Made by a program: the position numbers and the translations under genes. This document shows, piece after piece, positions 11,115 through 20,645 of a stretch of DNA of 64,000 bases (the first letter of the stretch is position 1; every line of letters begins with the position of its first letter). Below the pieces are notes generated by a model that was not told where the DNA came from, did not search any database, and was given only the letters and a program-made list of their open reading frames with translations. Location of the stretch: NCBI RefSeq assembly GCF_003316875.1, contig NZ_QMIL01000001.1:372001-436000 (forward strand), read 5' to 3'. This DNA comes from Aliidiomarina celeris. GTDB taxonomy: Bacteria; Pseudomonadota; Gammaproteobacteria; Enterobacterales; Alteromonadaceae.

Positions 11115-12154
11115 GGCTTGCGGCTCACTGAATTTGCAATTTGCTCCGACAACTGCAGTGGTATACGCCCCACGACTGTAACGGTAAAGTCTGCTTGTTC
11201 AACGGTTATAAACGACAATTCGCCTTGGTACTGCATTGGCGTAGAGCGCTCGGCGCCTTCGCTGATGTACACGGAAAAATTCACCATACCGTCGGAAAAA
11301 AGAAAGTGGTCGGCTGGCGGCCCATTCATCGCGACTTGAATATGCTGGCTACGCTGCAACTCAAACCCGCTGGGTAAATTAGAGAACTGCCATTGGGAAC
11401 GCGGTTCTGCTTGCTCGAGTTCTTGCGTAGGCGGAACATGTTGCCACTCGTTCTCAATCACTAAAGCCTCTTGCAGAGGCACACTATGCGGCTGAAAAGA
11501 GGTAAGCATAACCTGTTCAACGAAACCGCCTTCGGCTGTGTGGGTTTGTACACCCAGTAACATACCGGTTTCACGGTCAACCCATAAGGAATAGAAGTAG
11601 CGGTTGCGTTCTCGCGACATTAAACGTAAACGAACGGCGTTACGATCAACCACGCGCTCCCCCGCTAACGAAATTGCTTGATAGCTTTCATCGATTTTGG
11701 AGAAATGCTGATAAAGCGCGGCAGGAATAGGGCTCACCAGTGCGTTAGCGCGGGTTGAATACGGCCTACTCATGGGCCTAACGTATACCACTTGGTTGTT
11801 TAACCGGATAGACTGATTCAACGGGCCATTTAACGTTTCAATGAGCTCAACACGGCTGCCAGCCGGAGTATGGCTCTGCATCCAACGGTAGGTTTGTACG
11901 CTGTGGTTGGTTACCGTCACAAAAGAGGCGGTATAATTGAGTTGAGTAAGTGCTTGGTGCATGCGTTGAAACCAAAGCTCACCCTCGGCCACTACTCTCG
12001 GATCGATATTTTCCGACCGCTCACGATCATTTCGTTCTTGTGCAGTTTCTTGTGCCGCGGCAGTGCCAAAAAATACCAGGCAGGTCAGCAAAAGCGCCTG
12101 CCTTAAAATGCTACTGCGGAGGCTCTTCCAATTGTTTTGGCTGCTCACTTTCAT
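11111..12154 (-). CDS. rseB: Periplasmic sigma-E regulator RseB
   Basis: Periplasmic protein that binds RseA and blocks DegS cleavage until lipopolysaccharide signals release it. I start at ATG 12154 (MKVSSQNN), which gives 347 residues with a signal peptide (hydrophobic RQALLLTCLVFF, cleavage after AAA-Q) and an AGAAG site upstream. An in-frame start at 12295 would put 47 unlikely residues before the signal. The body shows the MucB/RseB lipoprotein-like fold (WFQRMHQALTQLNY, later MLLGVQTHTAEG) and the C-terminal SDGMVNFSVYISE domain. The gene overlaps the rseA stop by 44 bases, unusually long, so coupling to rseA is likely. Confidence 0.93.
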   Translation of the reverse strand: MKVSSQNNWKSLRSSILRQALLLTCLVFFGTAAAQETAQERNDRERSENIDPRVVAEGELWFQRMHQALTQLNYTASFVTVTNHSVQTYRWMQSHTPAGSRVELIETLNGPLNQSIRLNNQVVYVRPMSRPYSTRANALVSPIPAALYQHFSKIDESYQAISLAGERVVDRNAVRLRLMSRERNRYFYSLWVDRETGMLLGVQTHTAEGGFVEQVMLTSFQPHSVPLQEALVIENEWQHVPPTQELEQAEPRSQWQFSNLPSGFELQRSQHIQVAMNGPPADHFLFSDGMVNFSVYISEGAERSTPMQYQGELSFITVEQADFTVTVVGRIPLQLSEQIANSVSRKP

Positions 12155-12779
12155 TCGCTTCTGTACTACCTTCTGCGCTTGTGGCTTCTGTTGCTTGTTG
12201 AACGCCCCATTGTAACCGAAGCTCATGATCAAGCATATACGCTTGTAACTGCGCGCGTTGCAATGCACGCTCTTGGTTCGCGGCAGAATCGTCATTGTTT
12301 ATCGACCGTGCAGGCGGCACCGTAAAACTTACCGGGTTTAACGTTCCGCCCATCGGAATAGTTTGTAATACCGACTGATGGCCGTTTCGCTCCACAGCAC
12401 CCTCAACCGCACTACCGTCGTCGATGCGTTGATATTGCATTACCCCAAATACTGTTACTAATGCCACACTTGCCGCTACCGCCACATTTGCGGCAGGTTT
12501 CAACCACTGCTGCGCGCGAAACGCTGCGAGCATATTTTTTCGGGGTGCAATCATGGCCGGTTCACGCGCAACCTGCGCAGCAACCGCAGCCGAAATATCA
12601 AGCCGAGTGCCTACTTTTGCCTCGTTTCGCATTACCGCGCCAATAAGCTGGTAGTGGAACCAAGACGACTGTGCGTCTTCATTCCGAACCAGGTTTTCGA
12701 TACTTTCCGAACATTGGCTTTCTGACTCAAAATGAGCATCTAATAATGCAGAAAGTTGTTCATTCTGGCGATCGGTCAT
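12111..12779 (-). CDS. rseA: Anti-sigma-E factor RseA
   Basis: Single-pass inner-membrane protein whose cytoplasmic N terminus holds RpoE inactive. Stress-triggered proteolysis frees the sigma factor. The 222 residues have the N-terminal anti-sigma domain (about 1-75, QLSALLDAHFESE and WFHYQLIGAVMRNE), one membrane helix at about 99-116 (VAVAASVALVTVFGVMQY) and a periplasmic half. The C terminus is Gln/Glu-rich. GAGGA precedes ATG 12779. It follows rpoE by 19 bases. Confidence 0.94.
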   Translation of the reverse strand: MTDRQNEQLSALLDAHFESESQCSESIENLVRNEDAQSSWFHYQLIGAVMRNEAKVGTRLDISAAVAAQVAREPAMIAPRKNMLAAFRAQQWLKPAANVAVAASVALVTVFGVMQYQRIDDGSAVEGAVERNGHQSVLQTIPMGGTLNPVSFTVPPARSINNDDSAANQERALQRAQLQAYMLDHELRLQWGVQQATEATSAEGSTEANESEQPKQLEEPPQ

Positions 12780-12798
12780 AGTGCTTCCTCAATTAAAC

Positions 12799-13380
12799 TT
12801 AGTCTCGTTCTAGCAACGGCCTTATTTTCTCTTCTATTGCTTCACGCGCTCTAAAGATCCGTGACCGAACGGTACCAATAGGACAATCCATCGTGATCGC
12901 AATGTCTTCATATCCCAAACCGTCAAGCTCTCTGAGCGTGATAGCTTGTTTTAAATCATCTGGCAAGCTCTCAATGGTGGTCATAATTACCGTTTTGAGC
13001 TGCTCAGACATTAATAACTGTTCAGGTGTGGCAATGTCTTTCAAGCCATGTCCATCGTCCAAAAAAGCCGCGTCTTGGGCGTCAATGTCTGAACTTGGCG
13101 GCTTTCTGCCACGCGACACCAGATAATTCTTCGCTGTATTTACTGCAATGCGATAAAGCCACGTGTAAAACGCACTTTCGCCTCTAAAGTTTGGCAAAGC
13201 ACGATACGCCTTAATAAATGCTTCTTGCGCTACATCGGCTACATCACCAGGTTGTTTCACATAGCGTGCTATTAAGCTCATGATTTTATGTTGGTATTTT
13301 TTTACCAATATATCAAAAGCACGCTGATCACCCTGCTGTACTCGCTCAACCAGCTGTTGATCAATTTCCTGTTCGCTCAT
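12799..13380 (-). CDS. rpoE: RNA polymerase sigma factor RpoE (sigma-E/AlgU)
   Basis: Extracytoplasmic-function sigma factor for envelope stress genes. The 193 residues carry region 2 (VARVADVAQEAF-type helix, here DVADVAQEAFIKAYRALPNFRG near residues 47-67) and region 4 (LPDDLKQAITLRELDGLGY and CPIGTVRSRIFRAREAI, about 135-180). Length and sequence match the E. coli protein of 191 residues closely. It is first in rpoE-rseA-rseB-rseC, divergent from nadB, and has a sigma-E-type promoter upstream, which implies positive autoregulation. Confidence 0.97.
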   Translation of the reverse strand: MSEQEIDQQLVERVQQGDQRAFDILVKKYQHKIMSLIARYVKQPGDVADVAQEAFIKAYRALPNFRGESAFYTWLYRIAVNTAKNYLVSRGRKPPSSDIDAQDAAFLDDGHGLKDIATPEQLLMSEQLKTVIMTTIESLPDDLKQAITLRELDGLGYEDIAITMDCPIGTVRSRIFRAREAIEEKIRPLLERD

Positions 13381-13468
13381 TCGAGCCTACTCTCTCCTGG
13401 TCATTATTCTTCGTCTTTTCGAGAATATACGTTGCGGCCCGAGCGTGATTCTTGCCTCACTGTAACTA

Positions 13469-13495
13469 CTAGACCCAGCAATTCTGGAAAAGTTC
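13469..13495 (-). promoter_or_regulatory. Sigma-E-type autoregulatory promoter of rpoE
   Basis: On the minus strand the -35 GAACTT (13495-13490) is followed after 16 bases by TCTAG (13473-13469). The sigma-E consensus is GGAACTT, 15-16 bases, then TCnnA or similar. The first G is replaced by C here and the -10 is close but not perfect. The transcript would start near 13462, leaving an 80-base leader before rpoE. The location is where an rpoE autoregulatory promoter is expected. Confidence 0.65.
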
Positions 13496-13503
13496 GCATT
13501 TTT

Positions 13504-13533
13504 TTCACAACTTTTTTCTGAACAGGGTAAAAT
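13504..13533 (+). promoter_or_regulatory. Possible sigma-70 promoter of nadB
   Basis: TTCACA (13504-13509) and TAAAAT (13528-13533) lie 18 bases apart, 34 bases before the nadB ATG, within the 186-base rpoE-nadB divergent region. A moderate consensus match. It overlaps no rpoE promoter element but is within 10 bases of the rpoE -35. Confidence 0.4.
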
Positions 13534-13566
13534 CCCCGCACGACTTTCTAAATACGATATCTGATC

Positions 13567-15180
13567 ATGTCAACAAGTGCTATGTCTGAGTGCGATGTAT
13601 TGATTATTGGCAGTGGCGCCGCTGGGCTTTCGCTTGCGTTACAACAAGCAAAAACCTGCCAAGTCATTGTGTTAAGTAAGGGGCCGCTGGAAGAAGGTTC
13701 TACTTACTACGCTCAAGGTGGTATTGCGGCTGTGTTCGACGAGAATGACAGTATCGAGTCGCATGTAGAAGACACGCTCATTGCTGGCGCCGGTATTTGC
13801 GACCGCGATGTCGTTACCTATACCGCTTCGAATGCACGCGAAAGTCTACAGTGGCTTATCGATCTCGGCGTTGATTTTGACCGAGAAACCAAACAAGACG
13901 GCAGCTCGGGCTATCACCTTACCCGCGAAGGGGGCCACAGCCACCGCCGTATTCTGCATGCCGCAGACGCTACCGGTAAAGCCGTGCAGTCAACCTTAGT
14001 GAGCCAAGCCCTGAGCCACCCCAACATTAAGGTGCTTGAAAACTGCAACGCCATCGACCTTATTCTGCAGCAAGAGCACTCGCACAAACGTTGCGCCGGT
14101 GCCTACGTTTGGGACCGCGTTCATGAAAAAGTGATTACCATTGCGGCCCGCTTCACGGCACTGTGTACTGGCGGTGCGAGTAAAGTTTATCAGTACACGT
14201 CCAACCCAGACGTAGCCAGCGGAGACGGGATTGCCATGGCATGGCGGGCCGGTTGTCGTGTTGCCAATATGGAGTTCAACCAGTTTCACCCTACGTGTTT
14301 GTTCCACCCGAAAGCGCATAACTTTCTCTTAACCGAAGCCCTGCGTGGCGAAGGTGCTTATTTATTGCGGCCCGACGGGTCTCGCTTTATGCCCGAATTC
14401 CATGAGTCTGCAGAGCTCGCTCCACGCGACGTTGTGGCTCGCGCTATCGACTTTGAAATGAAACGCCTCGGTGCGGAGTGCATGTACCTGGACATTTCAC
14501 ATAAGAATAAAGACTTTATTCAGCAACATTTTCCGACCATTTATGAAAAATGCCTAAGCCTTGGTATCGACATTACCCAAGAGCCTATGCCAGTGGTTCC
14601 TGCTGCACATTACACCTGTGGGGGCGTGGTAACAGATTTGAATGCTCAAACCGACATTCCCGGCTTATATGCCATTGGCGAAGTTGCCTACACGGGCTTG
14701 CATGGCGCAAATCGAATGGCCAGCAATTCTTTGCTTGAATGTGTTGTATTCGCGCGCGCCGCCGCTGCACACATGCAGGCGCAAATGGCTGCAGTTGGCA
14801 TCGCCAAAGGTCTGCCTGCATGGGACGAAAGCCAAGTAACGCAGCCCGACGAAGAAGTTATTATTCACCACAATTGGCACGAACTGCGCCTATTTATGTG
14901 GGATTACGTGGGTATTGTTCGTAGTGACAAACGCTTACAACGAGCGGCACGCCGCGTTGAGCTGCTGCAGCAAGAAATTCACGAGTATTACTCGTACTTT
15001 CGTGTGAGCAACAACTTGCTTGAACTGAGAAACTTAGCGCAAGTAGCAGAGCTTATTATACGCAGCGCCGCACTAAGAAAAGAAAGCCGAGGCTTACATT
15101 ACACGTTAGACTACCCCGACACGCTACCCGAGTCCGGTCCAACCATACTCACGCCAGCACCAGAAACCAAGCCAAGCTAA
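13567..15180 (+). CDS. nadB: L-aspartate oxidase
   Basis: FAD enzyme that oxidises L-aspartate to iminoaspartate, the first step of de novo NAD synthesis (with quinolinate synthase NadA). The 537 residues start with the dinucleotide fold [11 protein letters not shown] near residue 17. [11 protein letters not shown] near 136, [13 protein letters not shown] near 203 and the catalytic-arginine segment PRDVVARAI near 285 follow, then [15 protein letters not shown] (FAD-binding) near 378 and a C-terminal helical domain. The chosen ATG gives the same spacing to DVLIIGSG as in E. coli. A second ATG lies 15 bases downstream. The divergent rpoE-nadB order is conserved in gammaproteobacteria. Confidence 0.97.
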   Translation: MSTSAMSECDVLIIGSGAAGLSLALQQAKTCQVIVLSKGPLEEGSTYYAQGGIAAVFDENDSIESHVEDTLIAGAGICDRDVVTYTASNARESLQWLIDLGVDFDRETKQDGSSGYHLTREGGHSHRRILHAADATGKAVQSTLVSQALSHPNIKVLENCNAIDLILQQEHSHKRCAGAYVWDRVHEKVITIAARFTALCTGGASKVYQYTSNPDVASGDGIAMAWRAGCRVANMEFNQFHPTCLFHPKAHNFLLTEALRGEGAYLLRPDGSRFMPEFHESAELAPRDVVARAIDFEMKRLGAECMYLDISHKNKDFIQQHFPTIYEKCLSLGIDITQEPMPVVPAAHYTCGGVVTDLNAQTDIPGLYAIGEVAYTGLHGANRMASNSLLECVVFARAAAAHMQAQMAAVGIAKGLPAWDESQVTQPDEEVIIHHNWHELRLFMWDYVGIVRSDKRLQRAARRVELLQQEIHEYYSYFRVSNNLLELRNLAQVAELIIRSAALRKESRGLHYTLDYPDTLPESGPTILTPAPETKPS

Positions 15181-15692
15181 CCTTCTGAACTCGGGTTCGC
15201 GTGTTTACAATTAAGTGCAATGCGGCGAATACGACGCCAGTCGGCTTGGCTGTAGCTGTCGTACCAAAACGTTCGCCAACTCCTGCGCTGTTGCGTTTGC
15301 TGTACTTCCACCCGCACTAGCCAAGGTAAAACAAGCGCCACTTTTGAAAATTGAAAGGGCTGTTCGCCATTGCCATAGCCGAAGCCGTTCTCGTACAGAA
15401 TATCGAAACGTTCTGCAGCGATTACGCTGTTCGTTTGTAGAGTTTTTGCAGCCCAAAAAAGAGCAATGGCAACTGGCAACCAAAGCCAGTAGCCAAATGA
15501 AAGCGATACAAAAAGAACACCAATACCCACCCCAAATAAAAGCCAACTACTGTTCTTTTGCAATGCAGACGGGTGAGCAACAAGGTGATAGCACGGCTCT
15601 TGCGGTCGAATCAGACTTTCACCCGTTTCAACATAAGCGCTACCATTTCCGCAAGTTCGGCATCTGGGCAACGCTGATGCCCCATAAACCAC
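15177..15692 (-). CDS. YgfX (CptA)-family membrane protein
   Basis: Small inner-membrane protein encoded after sdhE. In E. coli the homologue was reported as a toxin acting on FtsZ/MreB, but its normal role is unsettled. The coordinates follow the longest ATG-started frame (171 residues), which overlaps sdhE by 82 bases. The family-like part begins near residue 27 ([15 protein letters not shown]) exactly at the sdhE stop, so a TTG at 15671 or a non-standard CTG/ATT near 15614 may be the true start, giving about 145 residues. Two membrane helices lie at about 49-84, and the C terminus has a conserved-looking WRRIRRIAL motif. Family assigned from position and architecture. Confidence 0.75.
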   Translation of the reverse strand: MVYGASALPRCRTCGNGSAYVETGESLIRPQEPCYHLVAHPSALQKNSSWLLFGVGIGVLFVSLSFGYWLWLPVAIALFWAAKTLQTNSVIAAERFDILYENGFGYGNGEQPFQFSKVALVLPWLVRVEVQQTQQRRSWRTFWYDSYSQADWRRIRRIALNCKHANPSSEG

Positions 15693-15883
15693 GCAAATAA
15701 GTCTGGATCGTCACACGTTATAAGCCTACGAAATACAGCTTTTTGTGCGTCAGATAGCTCATCGTAAGCCTCTTCCACAAATGGCATAAACAACACGTCG
15801 AGCTCCAACATTCCTCGCCGACATGCCCAGCGTAAGCGACGTTTATCAACCAATTGCTCTTCAGATTGGCGAATCATTTCCAT
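15611..15883 (-). CDS. sdhE: FAD assembly factor SdhE
   Basis: Helps attach FAD covalently to the flavoprotein subunits of succinate dehydrogenase and fumarate reductase. The 90 residues contain the defining RGxxE motif (CRRGMLELD near residue 22) and the conserved [12 protein letters not shown] near residue 55. I start at ATG 15883, with AAGGTG six bases upstream, rather than at the GTG three codons earlier. It is co-transcribed with the YgfX-like gene and divergent from ygfZ, the standard gammaproteobacterial layout. Confidence 0.95.
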   Translation of the reverse strand: MEMIRQSEEQLVDKRRLRWACRRGMLELDVLFMPFVEEAYDELSDAQKAVFRRLITCDDPDLFAWFMGHQRCPDAELAEMVALMLKRVKV

Positions 15884-16032
15884 GCAGTGCACCTTTTCTC
15901 AAATGGGTTGCTTGCAGTTTATCAAATTTAGTGAAATTTGTGCGTGCATATCCGCTATTGCCTTGAAAATTAAATTAACCACACGCATGTTTAAGTTACA
16001 CTATGAGCCGAACTAATTATGGAGTGTTCATT

Positions 16033-16989
16033 TTGACAACCACAACGCCCCTTCCTTCTTTTGGTCAACAATGGTCTTCGGCTGTTGTCGATTTTCCGGT
16101 TTCGTCGCTGCGTATTATTGAGGTAACAGGCCCCGACGCGGCAAAATTTCTACAAGGCCAACTCACGTGCGACATGGCTGCCGTGAATGACGCCACTTGG
16201 GTCGCCGGCGGCTATTGCGACGCAAAAGGTAAGCTGTGGAGTACCTTTCGCATTTTTGCTCGGGAACAAGGGTTTTGGTTACTGGTTAGCCAGCATTCGC
16301 TCGCAGACACACTGACACAATTAAAGAAATATGCGGTATTTAGCAAAGTAGCCATTCAGGACATCTCCGCCCAGTGGACTTTTACCGCCCATTGGGGCGC
16401 AAAGGCCGCCGAGCAGTTCCAGCTAAGCGCTGAGCAAGTCAAAGCAGAAACGCCTCAGCAAATACTAATAGCACTGCATACGGGCTTGGTGTTAAACCTG
16501 CAATTCCAGGAGGCGGACAAGGAACGCTCCGAACGTTCTGAAAACGAGAGTGCATGGTGGTGTGCAGCAGAGCTGGAGCTCGGTTGGGTAAACGTGCCTG
16601 CAGCCCAAGGCGCGGTTTATATCCCACAAATGCTGAACCTAGATTTAAACCAAGGCATTAACTTTAAGAAAGGCTGCTATATTGGCCAGGAAACCATCGC
16701 TCGCATGCATTATAAGGGCCAGAATAAACGCCGAACGCGCTGCTTTACGGGTAGTTTGAGTGATCCCGCATTCGACACCGCTGGTGCTACCTTAGAAATG
16801 AAAATAGGCGAAAACTGGCGCCGTGCAGGTGCAGTTCTAACCTCAGTGCGTTATCATAAAGGGGTCGTTGCGATATTAGCCGTGGTCCCTACCGAACTAG
16901 AGACCGACGCTGAGTTTCGCTTGAATGGGCAGAACGACAGTCAATTCACCCTCTGCCCTCTCGAACATAAAATGGAACCTCATTCATGA
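16033..16989 (+). CDS. ygfZ: Folate-binding protein YgfZ
   Basis: Tetrahydrofolate-dependent factor needed for some iron-sulfur enzymes (for example MiaB in E. coli). It belongs to the GcvT-like fold. The family signature KGCYIGQE, with the essential Cys, is near residue 214, and LQGQLTCDM near the N terminus. I prefer the TTG start at 16033 because GGAGTG lies six bases before it. An in-frame ATG at 16003 would add ten residues but has no ribosome site. That leaves 318 residues (E. coli 326). Its stop overlaps the slyD start in ATGA. Linkage to iron-sulfur work fits the large suf locus further along. Confidence 0.93.
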   Translation: MTTTTPLPSFGQQWSSAVVDFPVSSLRIIEVTGPDAAKFLQGQLTCDMAAVNDATWVAGGYCDAKGKLWSTFRIFAREQGFWLLVSQHSLADTLTQLKKYAVFSKVAIQDISAQWTFTAHWGAKAAEQFQLSAEQVKAETPQQILIALHTGLVLNLQFQEADKERSERSENESAWWCAAELELGWVNVPAAQGAVYIPQMLNLDLNQGINFKKGCYIGQETIARMHYKGQNKRRTRCFTGSLSDPAFDTAGATLEMKIGENWRRAGAVLTSVRYHKGVVAILAVVPTELETDAEFRLNGQNDSQFTLCPLEHKMEPHS

Positions 16990-17471
16990 GTCAAACTATC
17001 AGCCAAGACAAAGCCGTTACCATTCATTACACCGTAAAGAATCCTGCCGGCGACATCCTTGATCAATCATCAGAAGAACGCCCGCTCGCTTTTATTTTCG
17101 GCCGCGGCATGCTTATTTCAGGCTTAGAAAAAGAGCTTGAAGGCAAGGCATCAGGCGCTGAGTTCAGTGCTGTAGTTGCTGCTGCTGAAGCCTACGGCGA
17201 ACGCCATGACGGTCTTATTCAAACCGTTCCAAAGAACCTTTTTGGCGAGCAAGAAGTAACGCCCGGAATGCAGTTCCGTGCAACGACCGACCACGGTGAA
17301 CAGTCGGTTGTGGTAGTAGAAGTTAGCGACAGCGAAGTGACTGTAGACGGCAACCACCCGCTTGCAGGCCTCGACCTCTCTTTCGATGTAAAAGTAGTGG
17401 ATGTGCGCGACGCAACTGCCGAAGAACTCGACCATGGCCATGTGCATGGTCCAGGTGGCCACGAGCACTAA
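16986..17471 (+). CDS. slyD: FKBP-type peptidyl-prolyl isomerase SlyD
   Basis: Cytosolic proline isomerase and chaperone with a metal-binding tail. In E. coli it delivers nickel to hydrogenase. The 161 residues match SlyD along their length: FGRGMLISGLEKELEGK near residue 38, an insert-in-flap domain (about 70-125) with VDGNHPLAG, then EELDHGHVHGPGGHEH, a shortened His-rich C terminus. The short tail suggests reduced metal capacity relative to E. coli. It is coupled to ygfZ by a four-base overlap and followed by a strong hairpin terminator. A SlpA-type FKBP is the alternative, but VDGNHPLAG and the tail favour SlyD. Confidence 0.93.
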   Translation: MSQTISQDKAVTIHYTVKNPAGDILDQSSEERPLAFIFGRGMLISGLEKELEGKASGAEFSAVVAAAEAYGERHDGLIQTVPKNLFGEQEVTPGMQFRATTDHGEQSVVVVEVSDSEVTVDGNHPLAGLDLSFDVKVVDVRDATAEELDHGHVHGPGGHEH

Positions 17472-17513
17472 AATTTAGCAGCTCAGCGCGGGAGGAAACA
17501 AAGCCCGCTGATC

Positions 17514-17547
17514 AAAAAGGCGCCATATTAAATACGGCGCCTTTTTT
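17514..17547 (+). terminator. Bidirectional intrinsic terminator after slyD
   Basis: AAAAAGGCGCC and GGCGCCTTTTT form an 11-base stem around an 11-base loop, followed by six T. The A-run on the left gives a matching U-tract for the opposite strand, so it can also end transcription of the RND pump operon coming from the right. Confidence 0.85.
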
Positions 17548-17584
17548 CATGCTTGCTTGTTTCCTGACTGGTGAGAAAACAAGT

Positions 17585-20500
17585 TTATGTAGCCGCGCGG
17601 GTTTTCGCTAAATACAAATACACGGCGGGTAACACAAATAAGGTGAAGAGCGTTCCTATGGTCATTCCTGCCGCAATAATAAGCCCCATCGCAAAGCGCG
17701 AAGCACCACCTGGACCACTCGCGATTAACAAGGGCAACATGGCTAAAACGGTAGCAGCCGTCGTCATTAAGATTGGTCGCAAACGAATGGCAGCAGCTTC
17801 TTCTACCGCTTCGCGTTTAGACTTACCCTCTTCCTGCAGCCTATTTGCAAATTCAACAATAAGTATGCCGTGCTTCGCAATTAAGCCTATAAGCGTCACC
17901 AAGCCCACCTGGGTGTAGATATTCAACGAGGTAAAGCCAAGACTGACAAAAATTAAAGCACCAAATATACTCATCGGTACAGTAACAAGAACAATAATAG
18001 AGTCGCGGAACGACTCGAATTGCGCTGCGAGCACTAAGAATATAATAACTAAAGCAAATAAGAAGGTAACCACCAACTGCTGGCCTTCCGTTTTAAACTG
18101 TCGAGACTGCCCAGCATAGTCCACAACCACGCCCGCTGGTAGGCGCTCCGCTGCGCTTTGTTCAAGAATAGACAAAGCTTCACCTAAACTCACACCCGGC
18201 CGTGGAATGCCAGAAATCGTGACCGAGTTTAACTGTTGAAAGCGTTTTAGCTGCTGAGGCTGAACTGACTCTTCCAAGGTAATCAGGGTATTGAGCGGAA
18301 CCAGTTCCCCTGCTTGATTACGTGTATAAAACGCGCTTAGCTGCTCAGGCGTAAGGCGTTCGCTTCGCTGCACTTGTGGAATCACACGATACGAACGATT
18401 TTCAAGTGCGAATCGCCCGGCGTACGCACCCGCCATCATCGACGCAACGTCAGCGGACAACTGCGCCATATCAACCCCCATCAACGCAGCCTTCTCGCGA
18501 TCAATATGAATGGTTTGCCTTGGTCTGTCGATGCGCAAGTCAATATCAAGCATAATAAAGCGCCCGGCCTCCATTGCGTCTTGGCGTACGTCTTCGGCAA
18601 TTTCACGCAAATTCTCGAGCGACTGTGTTGAGCTGATCACAAACTCGATCGGCAAACCGCCACCCGGCGTTGGCAATGATGGAGGAACCAACGCAAAAAT
18701 GTTTAACCCTGGAATTTGGTCTACAAAAGGTTGTATGGATTCCTCTAGTACCTGCTGAGTCGTTCGCTCTCGCTCGCTCCATGAGGTTAAGCCAATCCCC
18801 GTACCCGCACTTCCAGGCCCTAACATCCCGTTGATAATGAACGCCATTTCAATTTCGTCAACGTCGCGTTCAAGCTTTGCCATTTGGCTCGAATTTCGCT
18901 CTATGTAATCAAGTGTGGCGAAGCTGTCACCTTGGCTAATAATAAAAACAAAACCTAGGTCTTCTTGCGGCTCTAACTCAGAATTGCTGGTGGTAAATAA
19001 AAAATAGCACGACACCAATACAATAACCCCGAATAACGCCATCACTGAACGTGTTTCTAATGTACTATGCAAGCGGCGCTGATAACGTGCTTTCAACCCT
19101 GCAAAACGTGCATCGAGCCATGCCTCAAATCGAGGCCGTTGCTCCTTGTTTCGTGCCGATCGCAACATACGCGAACACATCATAGGCGACAACGTAAGGG
19201 CGACAACACCGGACAGAATAACCGTAGCTGCCAGCGTGAAGGCAAATTCTACGAACAAAGTGCCGGTTAACCCACCAATAAAACCAATGGGTACAAATAC
19301 GGCGACCAAGGTTGTCGACATAACAATAACTGGGCCAGCAAGCTGGCGAGCGCCTAAAATGGCGGCGTCCATACGCGACATACCGTCTTCTACATGCCGC
19401 TGTATGTTCTCTAACATAATAATGGCGTCGTCAACGACAATTCCGATGGCCAACACCATAGCCAGCAAGGTGAGCAGGTTAATAGAAAAACCTAACATGA
19501 GCATGAGGAAGAACGTACCCACAAGGCTCAAGGGGACAGCCACCGCCGGAATAATTACCGAACGCATAGAGCCTAAAAAGGCATAAATAACCGCTAATAC
19601 AATGACCAGCGCAAGAACAATGGTCAGTACCACTTCGTCAATTGCGTTTTGAATATAGTCGGTGGAGTCGTACGATATACTCGCGTCGAGCCCCTCGGGA
19701 AGCTGTGGAATAATGTCAGCATTCCATACGCTACGAACTTCGGCAATCACTTCGAGGGCATTGGCGTCTGGCGCAATCTCTACACCAATAAAGGTTGCGG
19801 GTTCGCCGTTATAGCTTGCAGACGCGTCGTAGCTTTCCGAACCTAATTCAATTTCAGCGACATCGACTAAACGCACAACACTGGCATTTTCAGTGCGTAC
19901 AATAAGTTGCTCAAAGTCCTCTACACTGCGCAAATCGGTGTCGGCTGTTATATCCACCGCTACCATTTGCCCTTTCGTTCGACCAACAGCAGAGAGCACA
20001 TTATTACGCTGTAAAGCGCTCATAACGTCTGCTCCCGTAACATTCAAGGCAGCCATTCGCTGCGAGTCCAGCCAAATCCGCATGGCGAAGTTCTGCGCGC
20101 CCAAAATTTGCGCCCGTTGCACACCTGCAATAGTTGCGAGTTGCGGCTCCACCACTCGCACCAAATAATCGGTAATTTGGCTTTCGGTGAGTAATTCACT
20201 GTAGAAAGACAAATACATAGCCGCTACGTCTTGCCCGATGGACAACTCAACAACTGGATCCATGGCGTTTTCGGGAAGCTCGGAGCGAAGCTTATTTACC
20301 TGTGCGGCAATTTGGGTGAGTGCTGCATTAGGGTCGTAATTGAGTTGCAAAAAAGCTTGAATACTGCTCACACCAGCTGATGACGACGACACTATATAGT
20401 CGATTCCGTCGGTCGCCGCTATTTCGCGTTCCAGCGGCGTGGTAATAAACCCCTGCACTAAATCAGCATCGGCACCAATATAAGTGGTGGTTACTGTAAC

Positions 20501-20635
20501 AGCGGCATTCTTAATTTCGGGAAACTGGCGAACATTTAGGTCCACCATAGCGCGCAAGCCCACCAAAAATATCAGCAAACTAATAACCGTTGCCAATACC
20601 GGCTTGCGAATAAAAATATCGGTAAACTTCGTCAT
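17585..20635 (-). CDS. RND efflux transporter, HAE-1 (AcrB/MexB-like) permease
   Basis: Proton-driven inner-membrane pump of a tripartite drug/solute efflux system. The 1016 residues show the family plan: one N-terminal helix, a large periplasmic loop, a helix block, a second loop and a second helix block. The proton-relay acidic pair is present in TM4 (GIVVDDAIIMLENIQRH near residue 400). The N terminus FTDIFIRKPVLATVISLL is typical. AAGG lies 8 bases before ATG 20635. It follows its membrane-fusion partner by 10 bases. No outer-membrane channel gene or regulator gene is next to it. Substrate cannot be told from sequence. Confidence 0.93.
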   Translation of the reverse strand: MTKFTDIFIRKPVLATVISLLIFLVGLRAMVDLNVRQFPEIKNAAVTVTTTYIGADADLVQGFITTPLEREIAATDGIDYIVSSSSAGVSSIQAFLQLNYDPNAALTQIAAQVNKLRSELPENAMDPVVELSIGQDVAAMYLSFYSELLTESQITDYLVRVVEPQLATIAGVQRAQILGAQNFAMRIWLDSQRMAALNVTGADVMSALQRNNVLSAVGRTKGQMVAVDITADTDLRSVEDFEQLIVRTENASVVRLVDVAEIELGSESYDASASYNGEPATFIGVEIAPDANALEVIAEVRSVWNADIIPQLPEGLDASISYDSTDYIQNAIDEVVLTIVLALVIVLAVIYAFLGSMRSVIIPAVAVPLSLVGTFFLMLMLGFSINLLTLLAMVLAIGIVVDDAIIMLENIQRHVEDGMSRMDAAILGARQLAGPVIVMSTTLVAVFVPIGFIGGLTGTLFVEFAFTLAATVILSGVVALTLSPMMCSRMLRSARNKEQRPRFEAWLDARFAGLKARYQRRLHSTLETRSVMALFGVIVLVSCYFLFTTSNSELEPQEDLGFVFIISQGDSFATLDYIERNSSQMAKLERDVDEIEMAFIINGMLGPGSAGTGIGLTSWSERERTTQQVLEESIQPFVDQIPGLNIFALVPPSLPTPGGGLPIEFVISSTQSLENLREIAEDVRQDAMEAGRFIMLDIDLRIDRPRQTIHIDREKAALMGVDMAQLSADVASMMAGAYAGRFALENRSYRVIPQVQRSERLTPEQLSAFYTRNQAGELVPLNTLITLEESVQPQQLKRFQQLNSVTISGIPRPGVSLGEALSILEQSAAERLPAGVVVDYAGQSRQFKTEGQQLVVTFLFALVIIFLVLAAQFESFRDSIIVLVTVPMSIFGALIFVSLGFTSLNIYTQVGLVTLIGLIAKHGILIVEFANRLQEEGKSKREAVEEAAAIRLRPILMTTAATVLAMLPLLIASGPGGASRFAMGLIIAAGMTIGTLFTLFVLPAVYLYLAKTRAAT

Positions 20636-20645
20636 TGTTTTAGCC

